This document shows, one piece after another, positions 41,464 through 49,713 of a stretch of DNA of 64,000 nucleotides. Made by a program: the position numbers and the translations under genes. Under the pieces are notes generated by a model. That model had not been told where the DNA came from, did no database searches, and was given only the letters and a program-made list of their open reading frames with translations. Source of the stretch: JAFGHJ01 sp964525555 (lineage in GTDB: Bacteria > Hydrothermota > UBA3072); assembly GCA_964525555.1 (NCBI GenBank), contig CAZGHN010000014.1, positions 7,757 to 71,756 of the forward strand. Reading direction: 5' to 3'. Position 1 is the first letter of the stretch, and each line of letters opens with the position of its first letter.

Positions 41464-41862
41464 TTAAGCATCAACAGAATGGAACCATTCCTTGGCTTTG
41501 CTAATATCTTCGAAAGTCTTAAAATTAAAAGCCCCCCTGTTTTTCGCCACGAGATCTCCAAATCTTTCCGGGTCAACTATTGGCTGTTTCCCTAAATATG
41601 CTATTCTGGGAGTCTTAATCTTTTCCGAACGAATAAATTCCCTCCAGTATTTAGTTGTTTCCTCTGCGTATCTGAATCTATCGATACCGGATAGCGGACC
41701 CGTTATTTTTCTATAATCAATCAGGATTTTCGGCATATTTTTCTCGAAAGAAGCTGTTAAAGCCTCTTTAAACATCGTAAGCGCATCTTTTAAATCAAAA
41801 GCACCTGAATAAGTAGCAAGAATAAAAGATTTCTTGCACTCAATCTTTACCTCCAAACCCAT
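41464..41862 (-). CDS. STAS/SpoIIAA-like small protein
   Basis: A 132-residue soluble protein. The pattern 'LATYSGAFDLKDALTMFKEA' (short: YSG.F.L.D), 'PKILIDYRKITGPLSGIDR' and 'RIAYLGKQPIV' matches the SpoIIAA-like/STAS-type family often annotated as hypothetical. There is no conserved Ser for phosphorylation in the usual place. It has a GGAGGC-like site (41874-41867). It may act as a small regulatory or binding module. The tiny coiled-coil gene follows at once. Confidence 0.65.
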   Translation of the reverse strand: MGLEVKIECKKSFILATYSGAFDLKDALTMFKEALTASFEKNMPKILIDYRKITGPLSGIDRFRYAEETTKYWREFIRSEKIKTPRIAYLGKQPIVDPERFGDLVAKNRGAFNFKTFEDISKAKEWFHSVDA

Positions 41863-41942
41863 TTTTGCCTCCTATATTATTAAAAATAAAGAAAAAGATA
41901 ATAATAGTCAAGGGTTTTTACAGTATTTTGAGAATACTATAG

Positions 41943-41970
41943 TTGACATTTAGGAGATTTTCCATATTAT
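41943..41970 (+). promoter_or_regulatory. Promoter of the SNase-like gene
   Basis: TTGACA (41943-41948), 16-bp spacer, TATTAT (41965-41970). An AAAGGAGG site (41981-41988) precedes the ATG at 41997. Confidence 0.6.
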
Positions 41971-41996
41971 TAAATAAATAAAAGGAGGTAAAAATA

Positions 41997-42287
41997 ATGC
42001 CAATTTTTACTGTTGGGGAAGTTGTTGACGGATATACCTTTAAAGTTAAAGAGGGATGGGAGTGGGGTAACAAGAAAGGTGATATTGTTCGTCCTGCGGA
42101 TTATAATACTCCTGAAGAAGATGAGCCTGGACATGAAGAAGCTAAGCAAAAGTTAAAGGAGTTAATTTTAAATAAGTCAGTGGAAATTGAAAATCCTCAG
42201 ACTATAGACGAGTGGAATAGATTAGTCACGGATGTTTATTATAAGGGCAAAAAACTTGCCGATTATTTTCCAGAATATAAAACATGA
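41997..42287 (+). CDS. Degenerate staphylococcal-nuclease-like (SNase) domain protein
   Basis: A 96-residue single domain following the SNase pattern: 'VGEVVDGYTFKV' (family: V..V.DGDT..V), 'VRPADYNTPEEDEPGHEEAK' (family: VR..GIDTPE…G..A…), and 'EWNRLVTDVYYKGKKL' (family: D..GR…V…G). The Ca-binding Asp21 equivalent is Tyr13 and Asp40 is Asn37. Glu43 (E40), Arg35 (R32) and Arg87 (R75) equivalents remain. No signal peptide. Loss of both Asp residues predicts no normal Ca-dependent nuclease activity; it may be a binding module. Confidence 0.7.
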   Translation: MPIFTVGEVVDGYTFKVKEGWEWGNKKGDIVRPADYNTPEEDEPGHEEAKQKLKELILNKSVEIENPQTIDEWNRLVTDVYYKGKKLADYFPEYKT

Positions 42288-42292
42288 AATAT

Positions 42293-42400
42293 TTGGGGTC
42301 AAACCTTGAAATGTGAAAAGGCTAATAACTGACAGATGACCGAGGACGGACGACCAAAATCAAAAACAGTATCTATTTTAACTTCCTTGAATCGGAAACA
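42293..42400. repeat. REP-like spacer repeat, copy R3
   Basis: 'ggggtcaaaccttgaaatgt', 'aactgacagatgaccgagga' and 'cagtatctattttaactt'. The rest of the spacer to 42558 is words ('cagtcttcagtcaccagtca', 'ttgaattctgagttttg'); no gene seen. Confidence 0.65.
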
Positions 42401-42558
42401 TAGTCGTCAGTCTTCAGTCACCAGTCATTAGTCTAAATTAGGGATTAGGATTTTGGGGTTGGGATTTAGGATTTAGTTTTGAATTCTGAGTTTTGAATTC
42501 AACATTAAACATTCAACATTCATAATTAACTCAGTGTCTTTGCGGATAAAAAATACCC

Positions 42559-42586
42559 TTGACAAAATAAAAAAAACGACTATAAT
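42559..42586 (+). promoter_or_regulatory. Strong promoter before the 42690 gene
   Basis: Perfect TTGACA (42559-42564) and perfect TATAAT (42581-42586), 16-bp spacer. The leader is about 100-150 nt, depending on the gene start. Confidence 0.65.
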
Positions 42587-42689
42587 TACTTTATAAATCA
42601 AAGTGCTTTGCTTGAAAAAAAGAGGATGAAATTTTGAAATATATAAAAGTTAGTAATTCGTCGACAAAATTAATGATTGATATAAAATT

Positions 42690-43649
42690 TTGCTCAAATG
42701 TAACTATAATGCAAACTGTAAAATATTCTTTTTCGGCTCTATGATAAATTTACTTATTCTCATCATATACGTATACTTCCCTCCAATAGGCGGAGTACCA
42801 CTTGAAAATCCGGAATATAGGGATATACAATCTAAATTTCTTCTCCAAGGCACATACCAAAGATGGAACATTCAATCCTTAGATTACAACAATCCTTATA
42901 GAGATTTATACTATAATTATTATGTTTTCATACCGGAGAGATTATATCTTTCTTTTGGGTGCAAGTCTTTTAATATTATAACAGGGATGGAAAAAGGTTA
43001 CTCTTTCTCTTTCAAAGGAAACTATACTATTAAGGACAACTTTTACCCTCTCTTTTTAGGTGTTTACACAAATGATTTTTTGCTACGATTCCTTGGGGGG
43101 TATTGCAGCGTCTCTAGCGGTGAAGAAACAGTACGTTTTATCCACGCGGGTGGAGAATTCTCTCTTTTCTTCCCTCAAGAACCAAAAAAGTATGGGATTG
43201 ATTTTGTTTCCTTTGGATTTAAAATACTACGTTCTGAATTTTCGGGTAAAATCTATCCTATGGGTTCTATAGTATTGGGAGACGAATTACATGTAACCAA
43301 GATCAAGCTTAATACCTTTTTCAAAACAGGGCTTAAGCCTTATATAATCAGTTATAATATATATCATCCCGAAAAAGCCCTATGGGTTCGTAACTCATTC
43401 TTCGCGGAACTCGGAATAAGACAAAAAACAGAAAATTACTTATGGGAAATTTCACTATCACAAAAAGATCTGTTGACTACGGGGAATATAGTCGGATTTT
43501 CGATTCGTGGATTTGAGATTAAAGGAATTTATGAAATTTCTTTAAAAGACTGGACCCCAGGCATCTCACTCTCTTATTATTTTGGAGGAGATGAGAACAT
43601 AGTAAAAGGCAACATAATAACATTAGGATTAAAACTATGCAGAAGATAA
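42690..43649 (+). CDS. Exported protein, probable beta-barrel, unknown family
   Basis: A frame of 319 residues. The true start may be the ATG at 42741 (302 residues), since its first 17 residues then form a clean signal ('NLLILIIYVYFP'). No ribosome site helps either way. The rest is aromatic-rich alternating strands ('DLYYNYYVFIPERLYLSFG', 'FRGFEIKGIYEISL'-like patterns) and ends 'GNIITLGLKLCRR', suggesting an outer-membrane barrel. The next gene overlaps its 3' end by 13 bp, so the two are coupled. Function unknown. Confidence 0.6.
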   Translation: MLKCNYNANCKIFFFGSMINLLILIIYVYFPPIGGVPLENPEYRDIQSKFLLQGTYQRWNIQSLDYNNPYRDLYYNYYVFIPERLYLSFGCKSFNIITGMEKGYSFSFKGNYTIKDNFYPLFLGVYTNDFLLRFLGGYCSVSSGEETVRFIHAGGEFSLFFPQEPKKYGIDFVSFGFKILRSEFSGKIYPMGSIVLGDELHVTKIKLNTFFKTGLKPYIISYNIYHPEKALWVRNSFFAELGIRQKTENYLWEISLSQKDLLTTGNIVGFSIRGFEIKGIYEISLKDWTPGISLSYYFGGDENIVKGNIITLGLKLCRR

Positions 43650-44569
43650 TTGCGCTCTTTTTAATTGTTGCTTGTTTATCCTGTAACCGAACACTCTATA
43701 CGGTCACATATTCCAATGTATGTGGCTCTGAAGAAGATTTCATTTATACGTCTAAAGAAACAAATTTATCATATCAAACTTATAATGCATTTGCTGCCGG
43801 TTATGAAGGAAACGATCCGCCTCCAAGGAGAGCAATAGTAGAAATAGATGTCCAGAGTAATCTTGGAGAGGAAATCTACCTGTTTAAAGTATCACTTCCA
43901 AATCATTGGGGTTCGTTAGATGTTTCAGCAGATCGGAATAGAATTGCCGTCACATTAATTGATACCATTAGCACACTATACGTATTCTCAAGGGCAGAGG
44001 ATAGAATAATTGCAAAAATGGTAAAAGGACAAAATCCCTGCTTCTTTCCTGATGCCGACAGTCTTTTATATGAAAAAGATAACCAAATTTTCATCTATTC
44101 TATTATTTCAGATTCTGAAAGGCTCTTTATAGATGAGGGCAGCAATCCAAGAATCGCAACGGAATTCAAAAAATTGGTGTATAAAAGAAACACTCAGATA
44201 ATATTATTAAATCTAAACGACTTAGAGGAATCTATAATAGCTGATACGGCAACGGCTAGCCATCCGGATATTTCGCCAGATGGTTCGAAGATAATTTATT
44301 CGAGATACGATACTTCCGGGATAAGAACATTTTTTCTGACTGATACTCTTGGAACGATATTGAAAACATACGAGGCAAAAGGAGCTTTCATTCCGGATTA
44401 CTGGGGTACAAATCCTTATCCTTATTTTGTAGGCAATGATAAATTTGTATATCGAGCGTATTCGGAAAATGCGCCCTTAAAAATATTATATTTGCAGGAA
44501 TTAACACGTGATACCCCAATCTTAATTCGGGAGGAATTCAAAATCCATCATCCAGAGGATGCAGAATAG
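43637..44569 (+). CDS. Lipoprotein with WD40-like (PD40/TolB) repeats
   Basis: A 310-residue protein with signal and lipobox 'LIVACLSC' (Cys16). The body has TolB-type strands, notably 'HPDISPDGSKIIYSRYD' and 'NPRIATEFKKLVYKRN', consistent with a six-bladed PD40 propeller of diverged repeats. It overlaps the upstream barrel-like gene by 13 bp, so the pair may act together in the outer membrane. Ligand unknown. Confidence 0.72.
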   Translation: MQKIIALFLIVACLSCNRTLYTVTYSNVCGSEEDFIYTSKETNLSYQTYNAFAAGYEGNDPPPRRAIVEIDVQSNLGEEIYLFKVSLPNHWGSLDVSADRNRIAVTLIDTISTLYVFSRAEDRIIAKMVKGQNPCFFPDADSLLYEKDNQIFIYSIISDSERLFIDEGSNPRIATEFKKLVYKRNTQIILLNLNDLEESIIADTATASHPDISPDGSKIIYSRYDTSGIRTFFLTDTLGTILKTYEAKGAFIPDYWGTNPYPYFVGNDKFVYRAYSENAPLKILYLQELTRDTPILIREEFKIHHPEDAE

Positions 44570-44584
44570 AAGTTTACAAACAGA

Positions 44585-44690
44585 AAGGGGGTCAGCCTTT
44601 GAAATGTGAAAAGGCTAATAACTGACAGATGACCGGGGACGGACGACCGAAAACAACAAACAGTATCTATTTTAGATTCAAAGAATCTAA
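44585..44690. repeat. REP-like spacer repeat, copy R4
   Basis: 'gggggtcagcctttgaaatg', 'aactgacagatgaccgggga' and 'cagtatctattttagattc'. It is followed at once by arm B of the long inverted repeat. Confidence 0.65.
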
Positions 44691-44696
44691 GTTGAA

Positions 44697-44823
44697 TAGT
44701 TAAATAGCGAAATAGTTAAATAGTCAGATAGATCCTTTAGATCAGTTAAATGGTTAAATAGAAAAATAGAGAAATAGTTCCCCCTCCCCAATTTATCAAT
44801 TTTCCCATTTTTCAATTTTTCTA
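44697..44823. repeat. Long inverted repeat, arm B
   Basis: Reverse complement of 35929-36055 over about 125 bp with few differences. The two arms are 8.6 kb apart and bracket the accessory block and the following exported genes. Confidence 0.7.
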
Positions 44824-44916
44824 AAATGTTCTTCGTGTCTTAGTGTCTTTGTGGCAAATTCACTATTTACATTTTTTTAATCTACCCGGACAAAGCCTCT
44901 GATCAGAAAGTCTATC

Positions 44917-45834
44917 TTATTGAGTCGGCAAAAGAAATTCAACCCAATAAAGGTCGATTTCTCTATTTGCAGCCTGGGGCCCATTGTCTCGATGAAAAAA
45001 CAAATATTCGCCGTCAGGTGATAAGAATGGATTTTGTTCCGATAAATCTGTGTTTATTTTTTCTCCCATACTTACAGGCTCTTTCCAGGAACCATCTCCA
45101 TTACGAAAACTTATATAAATATCCGAATTCCCCTCTCTATCTGAATAAAATAATAAAAAACTCTCATCCGGGTATATAAACGCACCTCCGTTGGATATTC
45201 CATCGATATTTATTGGGGAGGGAAGTTTTTCGCTATTTGAGTACTGATCGCCCCCTAATTCTGATTTATATATGGCAACATCACCATCCCGCCTCGAAAA
45301 AAAGTATAGTGTTCCATTATCCGTAGTAGTTCCGGCATAATCGCTTACGGAAGAATTAATTCCTAGTTCTACAGGTTCACTCCAGGTGCTATCATTTCGA
45401 TCGGACATCCAGATATTTAGAGTCCATGAATGGCTTGGGCGACCTGAACTAAAAAACAATCTTTCCCCATCAGGTGATAATAAAACACGCCAATCTATAT
45501 CCGCTCCGGATATAGGAAGGACAGATGGGCTTGTCCAGGCGCTATCTACAAATTTTGTGCATAGAATTCTATTTTGTTGCCAATCTGAGCTGGAAACAGT
45601 GTAATAAAATTCTTTTCCGTCCGGCGAAAAACTACCGCCAAATTCAAATCTGTCAGATTGACAAATAAAGCCTGGAGCGAATATTTCTGGTTCACTTCCG
45701 GGTAGGCCCTGACCCATGTTATAGTAAATAACAATAGGTTCGGGATCGACTACATCTTCCGGCCCGGAAGGGTTATTCTTACATGTAAATAGTACCATGG
45801 CTGTAATAATAAATACTAACATTTTTTCTTTCAT
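44917..45834 (-). CDS. Lipoprotein with PD40 beta-propeller
   Basis: A 305-residue protein from the ATG at 45834 (the longer frame to 45876 lacks a ribosome site; AAAAGGAGG sits before 45834). The lipobox ends at Cys18 ('TAMVLFTC'), followed by 'NNPSGPEDV'. PD40 repeats carry 'GGSFSPDGKEFYYTV', 'RVLLSPDGERLFFSS', 'YPDESFLLFYSD' and 'PFLSPDGEYLFFH'. That makes a TolB-like propeller anchored to a membrane. It lies directly downstream of a 7TM-AraC gene, as in the two other copies of this module, and carries the same promoter type. Function unknown. Confidence 0.78.
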   Translation of the reverse strand: MKEKMLVFIITAMVLFTCKNNPSGPEDVVDPEPIVIYYNMGQGLPGSEPEIFAPGFICQSDRFEFGGSFSPDGKEFYYTVSSSDWQQNRILCTKFVDSAWTSPSVLPISGADIDWRVLLSPDGERLFFSSGRPSHSWTLNIWMSDRNDSTWSEPVELGINSSVSDYAGTTTDNGTLYFFSRRDGDVAIYKSELGGDQYSNSEKLPSPINIDGISNGGAFIYPDESFLLFYSDREGNSDIYISFRNGDGSWKEPVSMGEKINTDLSEQNPFLSPDGEYLFFHRDNGPQAANREIDLYWVEFLLPTQ

Positions 45835-45914
45835 TTTAAACCTCCTTTTGATTTTGTCAATCAAAATTAAGGGCAAAGCCCCTCTATGGTTTTATGGCCT
45901 GCTGTCGTTATTTT

Positions 45915-45970
45915 CTTCACATTACTATAATTTTATCAAAAGGAGAAAAAAAATCGACAAACTACACGGA
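45915..45970 (-). promoter_or_regulatory. Conserved promoter block, copy 1 (exported-gene side of the AraC module)
   Basis: Minus strand: 'gtttgtcga' core, a T/C-rich spacer 'ttttttctccttttga', then TAAAAT. Closely matches copies before 52646 and 57382. It lies about 100 nt upstream of the lipoprotein gene and just past the AraC gene's 3' end. Confidence 0.55.
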
Positions 45971-45999
45971 TTTTTACTTTTTTATTAGTTGTGCTTTAT

Positions 46000-47103
46000 T
46001 TAAGTAATAGTCTTCCTGAATTCTTTAGGGGTTATTCCCGTAAATTTCTTAAACGCAGCGTTAAACGTAGCTTTTGTATTAAAGCCACTTTCAAAAGCAA
46101 TCATGAGAATGGTCTTTTCTCCGTTGTTCTTATCCTTTAAATATTCAAGACACTCCTTAACACGATATTGATTAACAAAATCATAAAAATTCTGATGGAA
46201 CATTTCATTGATAACCTGGGAGATACACTCTCTTGAAACCGATAATTTATTTGCGAGTATGTCTAAACTTAAACACGGATCCAGATAAATTTTCTCATCG
46301 TTCATGTATTTCAACAACTGATTCTTAATTTTTATTCTTCTCGATTCCGGTATATTTGTGGTTCCATATTTTTTCCCAAAGGAAAAGACAGCAGGAGTCT
46401 TTAGAGATACGTACACTATCGAAGTAACAAATAAAAATAAAGTCATAAAATAAGCAGTTATAGTGTAAGCACACCACGTTGTACCTATTGGGATGAATCC
46501 GAATATAAAGATCTGTAATTTTGCAATCCACATAACAAATGAACCGATAATTAAAAAACGAATCCAATTATACCTAAAATCTCTTTTATCGGAGAATAAC
46601 GTTTTAATAGAGAATCCGTGTGAATAGAACAATTTCAGAATTAAAATGTAATAGATAAGATTTTGAACAAGGAAAAATCCATTGCTAAAATGGTCTACAA
46701 GACTTTGCCAGATAGGAAAAACTCCGAAAAAAATAAAATTTATCATTATATAAGAAATTACCAAAAAAAACGGTAAAAAATGAATTGAATCCTTATTATT
46801 TAATTGGAAATCCTCATACAACAATGATCTTACATAAAAGTAAAAAAGCGGTCCGATTAAAAGGGATAACTGACTTACAACGAAAATTGAATTTTTGTAA
46901 TTCTCGACGTAAGGTCCGATACCGTAACTTACAAGAAAAGAAGTACTCATTAGACCTACAAAACTCAAAAACCATAAACTTAAGATTCTATTCCTCTCTT
47001 TATTTCCTTCTCTACCGGTAAAAAGGAAAATAGCCATTAAAAGAGCTTGAGAAATCGCGATGATACAGGCAATATGTATTAAATTTAATTTAATTAATAA
47101 CAT
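46000..47103 (-). CDS. Seven-helix membrane AraC-family regulator (copy 1)
   Basis: A 367-residue protein. The N-terminal ~230 residues have about seven hydrophobic helices ('IACIIAISQALLMAIFLFTG' first). The C-terminal ~110 residues are an AraC/XylS double helix-turn-helix: 'LSLDILANKLSVSRECISQVINE' region, then 'MIAFESGFNTKATFNAAFKK' and 'TGITPKEFRK'. It is a membrane-bound one-component regulator, sensing through the helix bundle and binding DNA by the tail. It is a paralogue of the genes at 52805 and 57517; each sits just upstream of exported-protein genes on the same strand. Ligand unknown. Confidence 0.88.
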   Translation of the reverse strand: MLLIKLNLIHIACIIAISQALLMAIFLFTGREGNKERNRILSLWFLSFVGLMSTSFLVSYGIGPYVENYKNSIFVVSQLSLLIGPLFYFYVRSLLYEDFQLNNKDSIHFLPFFLVISYIMINFIFFGVFPIWQSLVDHFSNGFFLVQNLIYYILILKLFYSHGFSIKTLFSDKRDFRYNWIRFLIIGSFVMWIAKLQIFIFGFIPIGTTWCAYTITAYFMTLFLFVTSIVYVSLKTPAVFSFGKKYGTTNIPESRRIKIKNQLLKYMNDEKIYLDPCLSLDILANKLSVSRECISQVINEMFHQNFYDFVNQYRVKECLEYLKDKNNGEKTILMIAFESGFNTKATFNAAFKKFTGITPKEFRKTIT

Positions 47104-47167
47104 TATTCATATAAACAAAATTATATTTTTTTCAAAATTGAACCAATCATCTTTTTCGTTCTTGAGA

Positions 47168-47196
47168 ATAATAATAAAAAAAATCAAATTTGTCAA
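47168..47196 (-). promoter_or_regulatory. Promoter of AraC regulator copy 1
   Basis: Minus strand TTGACA (47196-47191), 17-bp spacer, TATTAT (47173-47168) continuing 'TATTATTATTCT'. Same architecture as the promoters of the other two regulators. Confidence 0.6.
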
Positions 47197-47264
47197 CAAA
47201 TTAGTTCTTTCCATGTATATTAACATACATTAACAGAGTTAGACGCGGGTAATGGGCGAATGGG

Positions 47265-47335
47265 TAGGTAATGGGGACGGTGCTTGACATTGTGACATCA
47301 AATAAAAAATCCTCTTAATCCTTTTTGTTTGATTC
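47265..47335. repeat. Spacer repeat of 'ggggacggtgcttgacatt' type, copy 1
   Basis: 'ggggacggtgcttgacattg', then 'tgacatcaaataaaaaatcc' and 'tcttaatcctttttg'. The same string recurs two or three times at 58853-58945. Resembles motifs often seen around REP-associated transposases, by memory only. Confidence 0.5.
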
Positions 47336-47394
47336 TTCGAATCGGCATATCTGTAAATAAGTGAATCAGTGAATTAGTTTTTTTACTAATAACG

Positions 47395-47448
47395 ATTTCC
47401 GTTGTTGCGGAAATTCATCTTGACATTTATTCCTTTTTTCGATATAGT
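47395..47448 (+). promoter_or_regulatory. Hairpin-promoter cassette before the HMA-like gene
   Basis: Hairpin ATTTCCG/CGGAAAT (47395-47414), TTGACA (47420-47425), 17-bp spacer, TATAGT (47443-47448). About 180 nt lie between it and the ATG at 47628. Confidence 0.5.
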
Positions 47449-47627
47449 TTAAATATAAAGGGGATTACTATTATATTTGACTTATTGAAAATAAAAAGAT
47501 TAGACACGCATATTAGTGAAAATCAATATTGGCGTAGGCAACAATTAAAGATGGTTTTGCCGAATTCATTAGGATGTATAAACTATGCTATGAGCCTTTA
47601 TTGCGAAAGAAAAGAAGGGACAGATCA

Positions 47628-47894
47628 ATGATTATCCGAACAGCCTTTGATCTCGATTGCCATCCTGTAATTCCGGAATGTGGATTTAACTGTCAAAAAT
47701 GCATACAGGAAATCGAAACCACGCTTACCATCAAGGATGGTGTTAGCAAAGTTTACGTGGAAGAAGGGGCAGAAGGGAAAGTCATAGTAGAACATGATCC
47801 AGCTATCGCGACCGTGGATCAACTAATTGAGGCTTTGAAAATACTACCTTCGTTTTTTGAAGGCTTCTTTATACCAACTGTGATTACATTATAA
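47628..47894 (+). CDS. Small HMA-like (heavy-metal-associated fold) protein
   Basis: An 88-residue soluble protein. 'CGFNCQKCIQEIETTL' (C22-x-x-C25), 'DGVSKVYVEEGAEGKVIVEH' and 'ATVDQLIEALK' follow the ferredoxin-like HMA pattern (GMxCxxC…V..V….V…..….I..AI). The Met before the first Cys of the family is Asn here. It has a C-terminal hydrophobic extension ('FFEGFFIPTVITL'). Start at the ATG 47628 is preferred over 47574. May be a metal chaperone or a mercuric-type binding domain. No transporter is adjacent. Moderate support. Confidence 0.6.
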   Translation: MIIRTAFDLDCHPVIPECGFNCQKCIQEIETTLTIKDGVSKVYVEEGAEGKVIVEHDPAIATVDQLIEALKILPSFFEGFFIPTVITL

Positions 47895-47898
47895 TGTG

Positions 47899-47992
47899 TG
47901 TCTGGGGTCAAACCTTGAAATGGGAAAAAGCTAACAACTGACAGATGATCGAGGACGGACGACCGAACTCAAAAACAGTATCTATTTTAGAT
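47899..47992. repeat. REP-like spacer repeat, copy R5
   Basis: 'ggggtcaaaccttgaaatgg', 'aactgacagatgatcgagga' and 'cagtatctattttagattct'. It touches the stop of the 45-codon coiled-coil gene, as R2 does at the other copy. Confidence 0.65.
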
Positions 47993-48119
47993 TCTTTTTG
48001 AGATCTTTTAGATCTTTCTCGATTTTATCCAATTTTTTTAGAACAGGCTTTAGTTCTTCTTTGATAATTTGTTTAATGCTTATGTGAGCAGAAGTTTTGC
48101 CTATCACTTTTTTTGACAT
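47982..48119 (-). CDS. Small coiled-coil protein (45 residues), paralogue of 41302-41460
   Basis: Frame from ATG 48119 to TAG 47982. It matches the 52-residue gene from 'SKKVIGK' through 'IKQIIKEELKPVLKKLDKIE' to the end, differing at only a few residues. The upstream frame continues open (Lys-rich) without an ATG, so the original start may be lost or non-standard. It ends in the same way against a REP-like repeat. Function unknown. Confidence 0.45.
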   Translation of the reverse strand: MSKKVIGKTSAHISIKQIIKEELKPVLKKLDKIEKDLKDLKKNLK

Positions 48120-48327
48120 ATTTTCTTTTTTCTTTTTTATTTTATCTTCTTTAAAAAAATAAATTAAACCTCCTCATTTGTCAATATTAATGTATTAATG
48201 GTATTTCTGGAGTCAAATCTAGATACTTGACAAACTTAAATGAAATAGCCGGGTCATATAAAATTTTTACTTGAGTATAAATTTAAGGGAACTTAAACGC
48301 CCTTTTCTAATCTAAATAAGGAGAAAA

Positions 48328-49386
48328 ATGAAAGCAATAAAAGTTCTGACAGTAATATTTCTTTTTTCTGTAGGGTGTTCCCTATCGGAAGAGAAAAAAG
48401 AAACAGAAGAAATTCTTGAGAATAACAATGGTTATTTAGGTACGTATCTTCCTGCCGATTTTAAAGCGTTTAGTGATGATTCACCATGGAGGGTTCCAAT
48501 CGAAACAAATCCCGAGGTGGACTCAAATTCAGACGAAATGATTGCCTTCTTAAAAATAGCCCTGGAAGATAGTATTGGAAGGCCTCCAAATATAACCGTA
48601 GGATACAGCAAATGGACAGCACCCATACACGTCGTCAACTCGGATGAATGCCAAAAAGTAGATGTACCCATCGAACGCGACTTCGACGATGGTTCTGATA
48701 TCGATGGAGATGGAATTGCTGATGATTTACCTATTCCTGACTGTGTTTGGCCGGATCCCGAGAATGACGCTCATATGGTTATTGTAGATACAACAAAAAG
48801 AATCGCCTGGGAATTCTGGCATTTCAGAAAAATAAGTAATGGAGAATTTGAAGCCGGAACAATGGGAAAATGGGACTTGAACGGTCCCGGTTATAATATC
48901 CCGGGTTCCAGTGAAAGATGGTGGAGAAATGGAACAACAGGCGCAAAAACCGCTTACATCGGAGGCCTCTTAAGATACGAAGAGTTCGCTTCAGGAGAGG
49001 TAAAACACGCCCTAAATATTATAACTCCAATCAATAGAAAAAAGATCTCGGAGGATGCACCCTGGAGAGTAGAATTTTGTTCTCCCGTTGCAGCCAGTTC
49101 GGACGGCTGGGGAATTGGAAGTAGGTATATACCGGAAGGAGCGAGAATCCAGTTGAATCCGGAGTTAGACCTGGATTCACTGGGATTAAACGAGGATGCG
49201 AAAGTAATAGCAAAAGCCCTCCAAACATACGGAGCATACGTTATGGATAATGGAGCGGGTTTCGAAATTAAAGCGCAAAATCTCGGTGCGGATGGCGGGG
49301 CATGGATAAATCACACAGGCCTTAATCTTTATTTGATTCCCCTTGAAGAATTTAGAGTTTTAAAAGGCAATATAATCACTTTTTGA
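48328..49386 (+). CDS. Lipoprotein of an uncharacterised secreted family
   Basis: A 352-residue protein preceded by AAGGAGA. The lipobox is 'FLFSVGC' (Cys17). The body has 'AHMVIVDTTKRIAWEFWHF', 'GTTGAKTAYIGGLLRYEEF', 'GEVKHALNI', 'IPEGARIQLNPELDLDS' and 'ALQTYGAYVMDNGAG'. This order (…G..R..E…G.I.HAL…, P.G.R..L, AL..YG….DNG) is one I recall from secreted actinobacterial proteins of unknown function, probably a jelly-roll or beta-sandwich fold. No enzyme motif identified. It is monocistronic. Confidence 0.65.
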   Translation: MKAIKVLTVIFLFSVGCSLSEEKKETEEILENNNGYLGTYLPADFKAFSDDSPWRVPIETNPEVDSNSDEMIAFLKIALEDSIGRPPNITVGYSKWTAPIHVVNSDECQKVDVPIERDFDDGSDIDGDGIADDLPIPDCVWPDPENDAHMVIVDTTKRIAWEFWHFRKISNGEFEAGTMGKWDLNGPGYNIPGSSERWWRNGTTGAKTAYIGGLLRYEEFASGEVKHALNIITPINRKKISEDAPWRVEFCSPVAASSDGWGIGSRYIPEGARIQLNPELDLDSLGLNEDAKVIAKALQTYGAYVMDNGAGFEIKAQNLGADGGAWINHTGLNLYLIPLEEFRVLKGNIITF

Positions 49387-49498
49387 TTGCTGGCGTTACG
49401 AAACAGCGAGCTCAGGATTTATTTGAAAAGCGTCAAGAGTAACATAGCCATCAGTCACTAGTCATAAAACAACAAACAAAAAATCCTCTTTTAACTAT

Positions 49499-49590
49499 GT
49501 ATCTGGGGTCAGACCTTCTTTGAAAAGTGAAAGATTAACAACTGACAGATGACCGAGGACGGACGACCGAAGACAAAAAACTACAGTATC
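49499..49590. repeat. REP-like spacer repeat, copy R6
   Basis: 'ctggggtcagaccttctttg' (a longer form that includes 'ctttgaaaagtga'), then 'aactgacagatgaccgagga' and 'acagtatctacatg'. The remaining spacer (49387-49713) holds further words and no gene. Confidence 0.6.
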
Positions 49591-49713
49591 TACATGTTCT
49601 ACATGTGCAAAAAGAAAGCTGACAGTTGACGGCAAATAACCGATGACAGCGGGCAACTCTCACTTTTCAAGAAAGGAAGGGCTAACTGTGTTAGGTCGTT
49701 GATCTCTTGCTAG

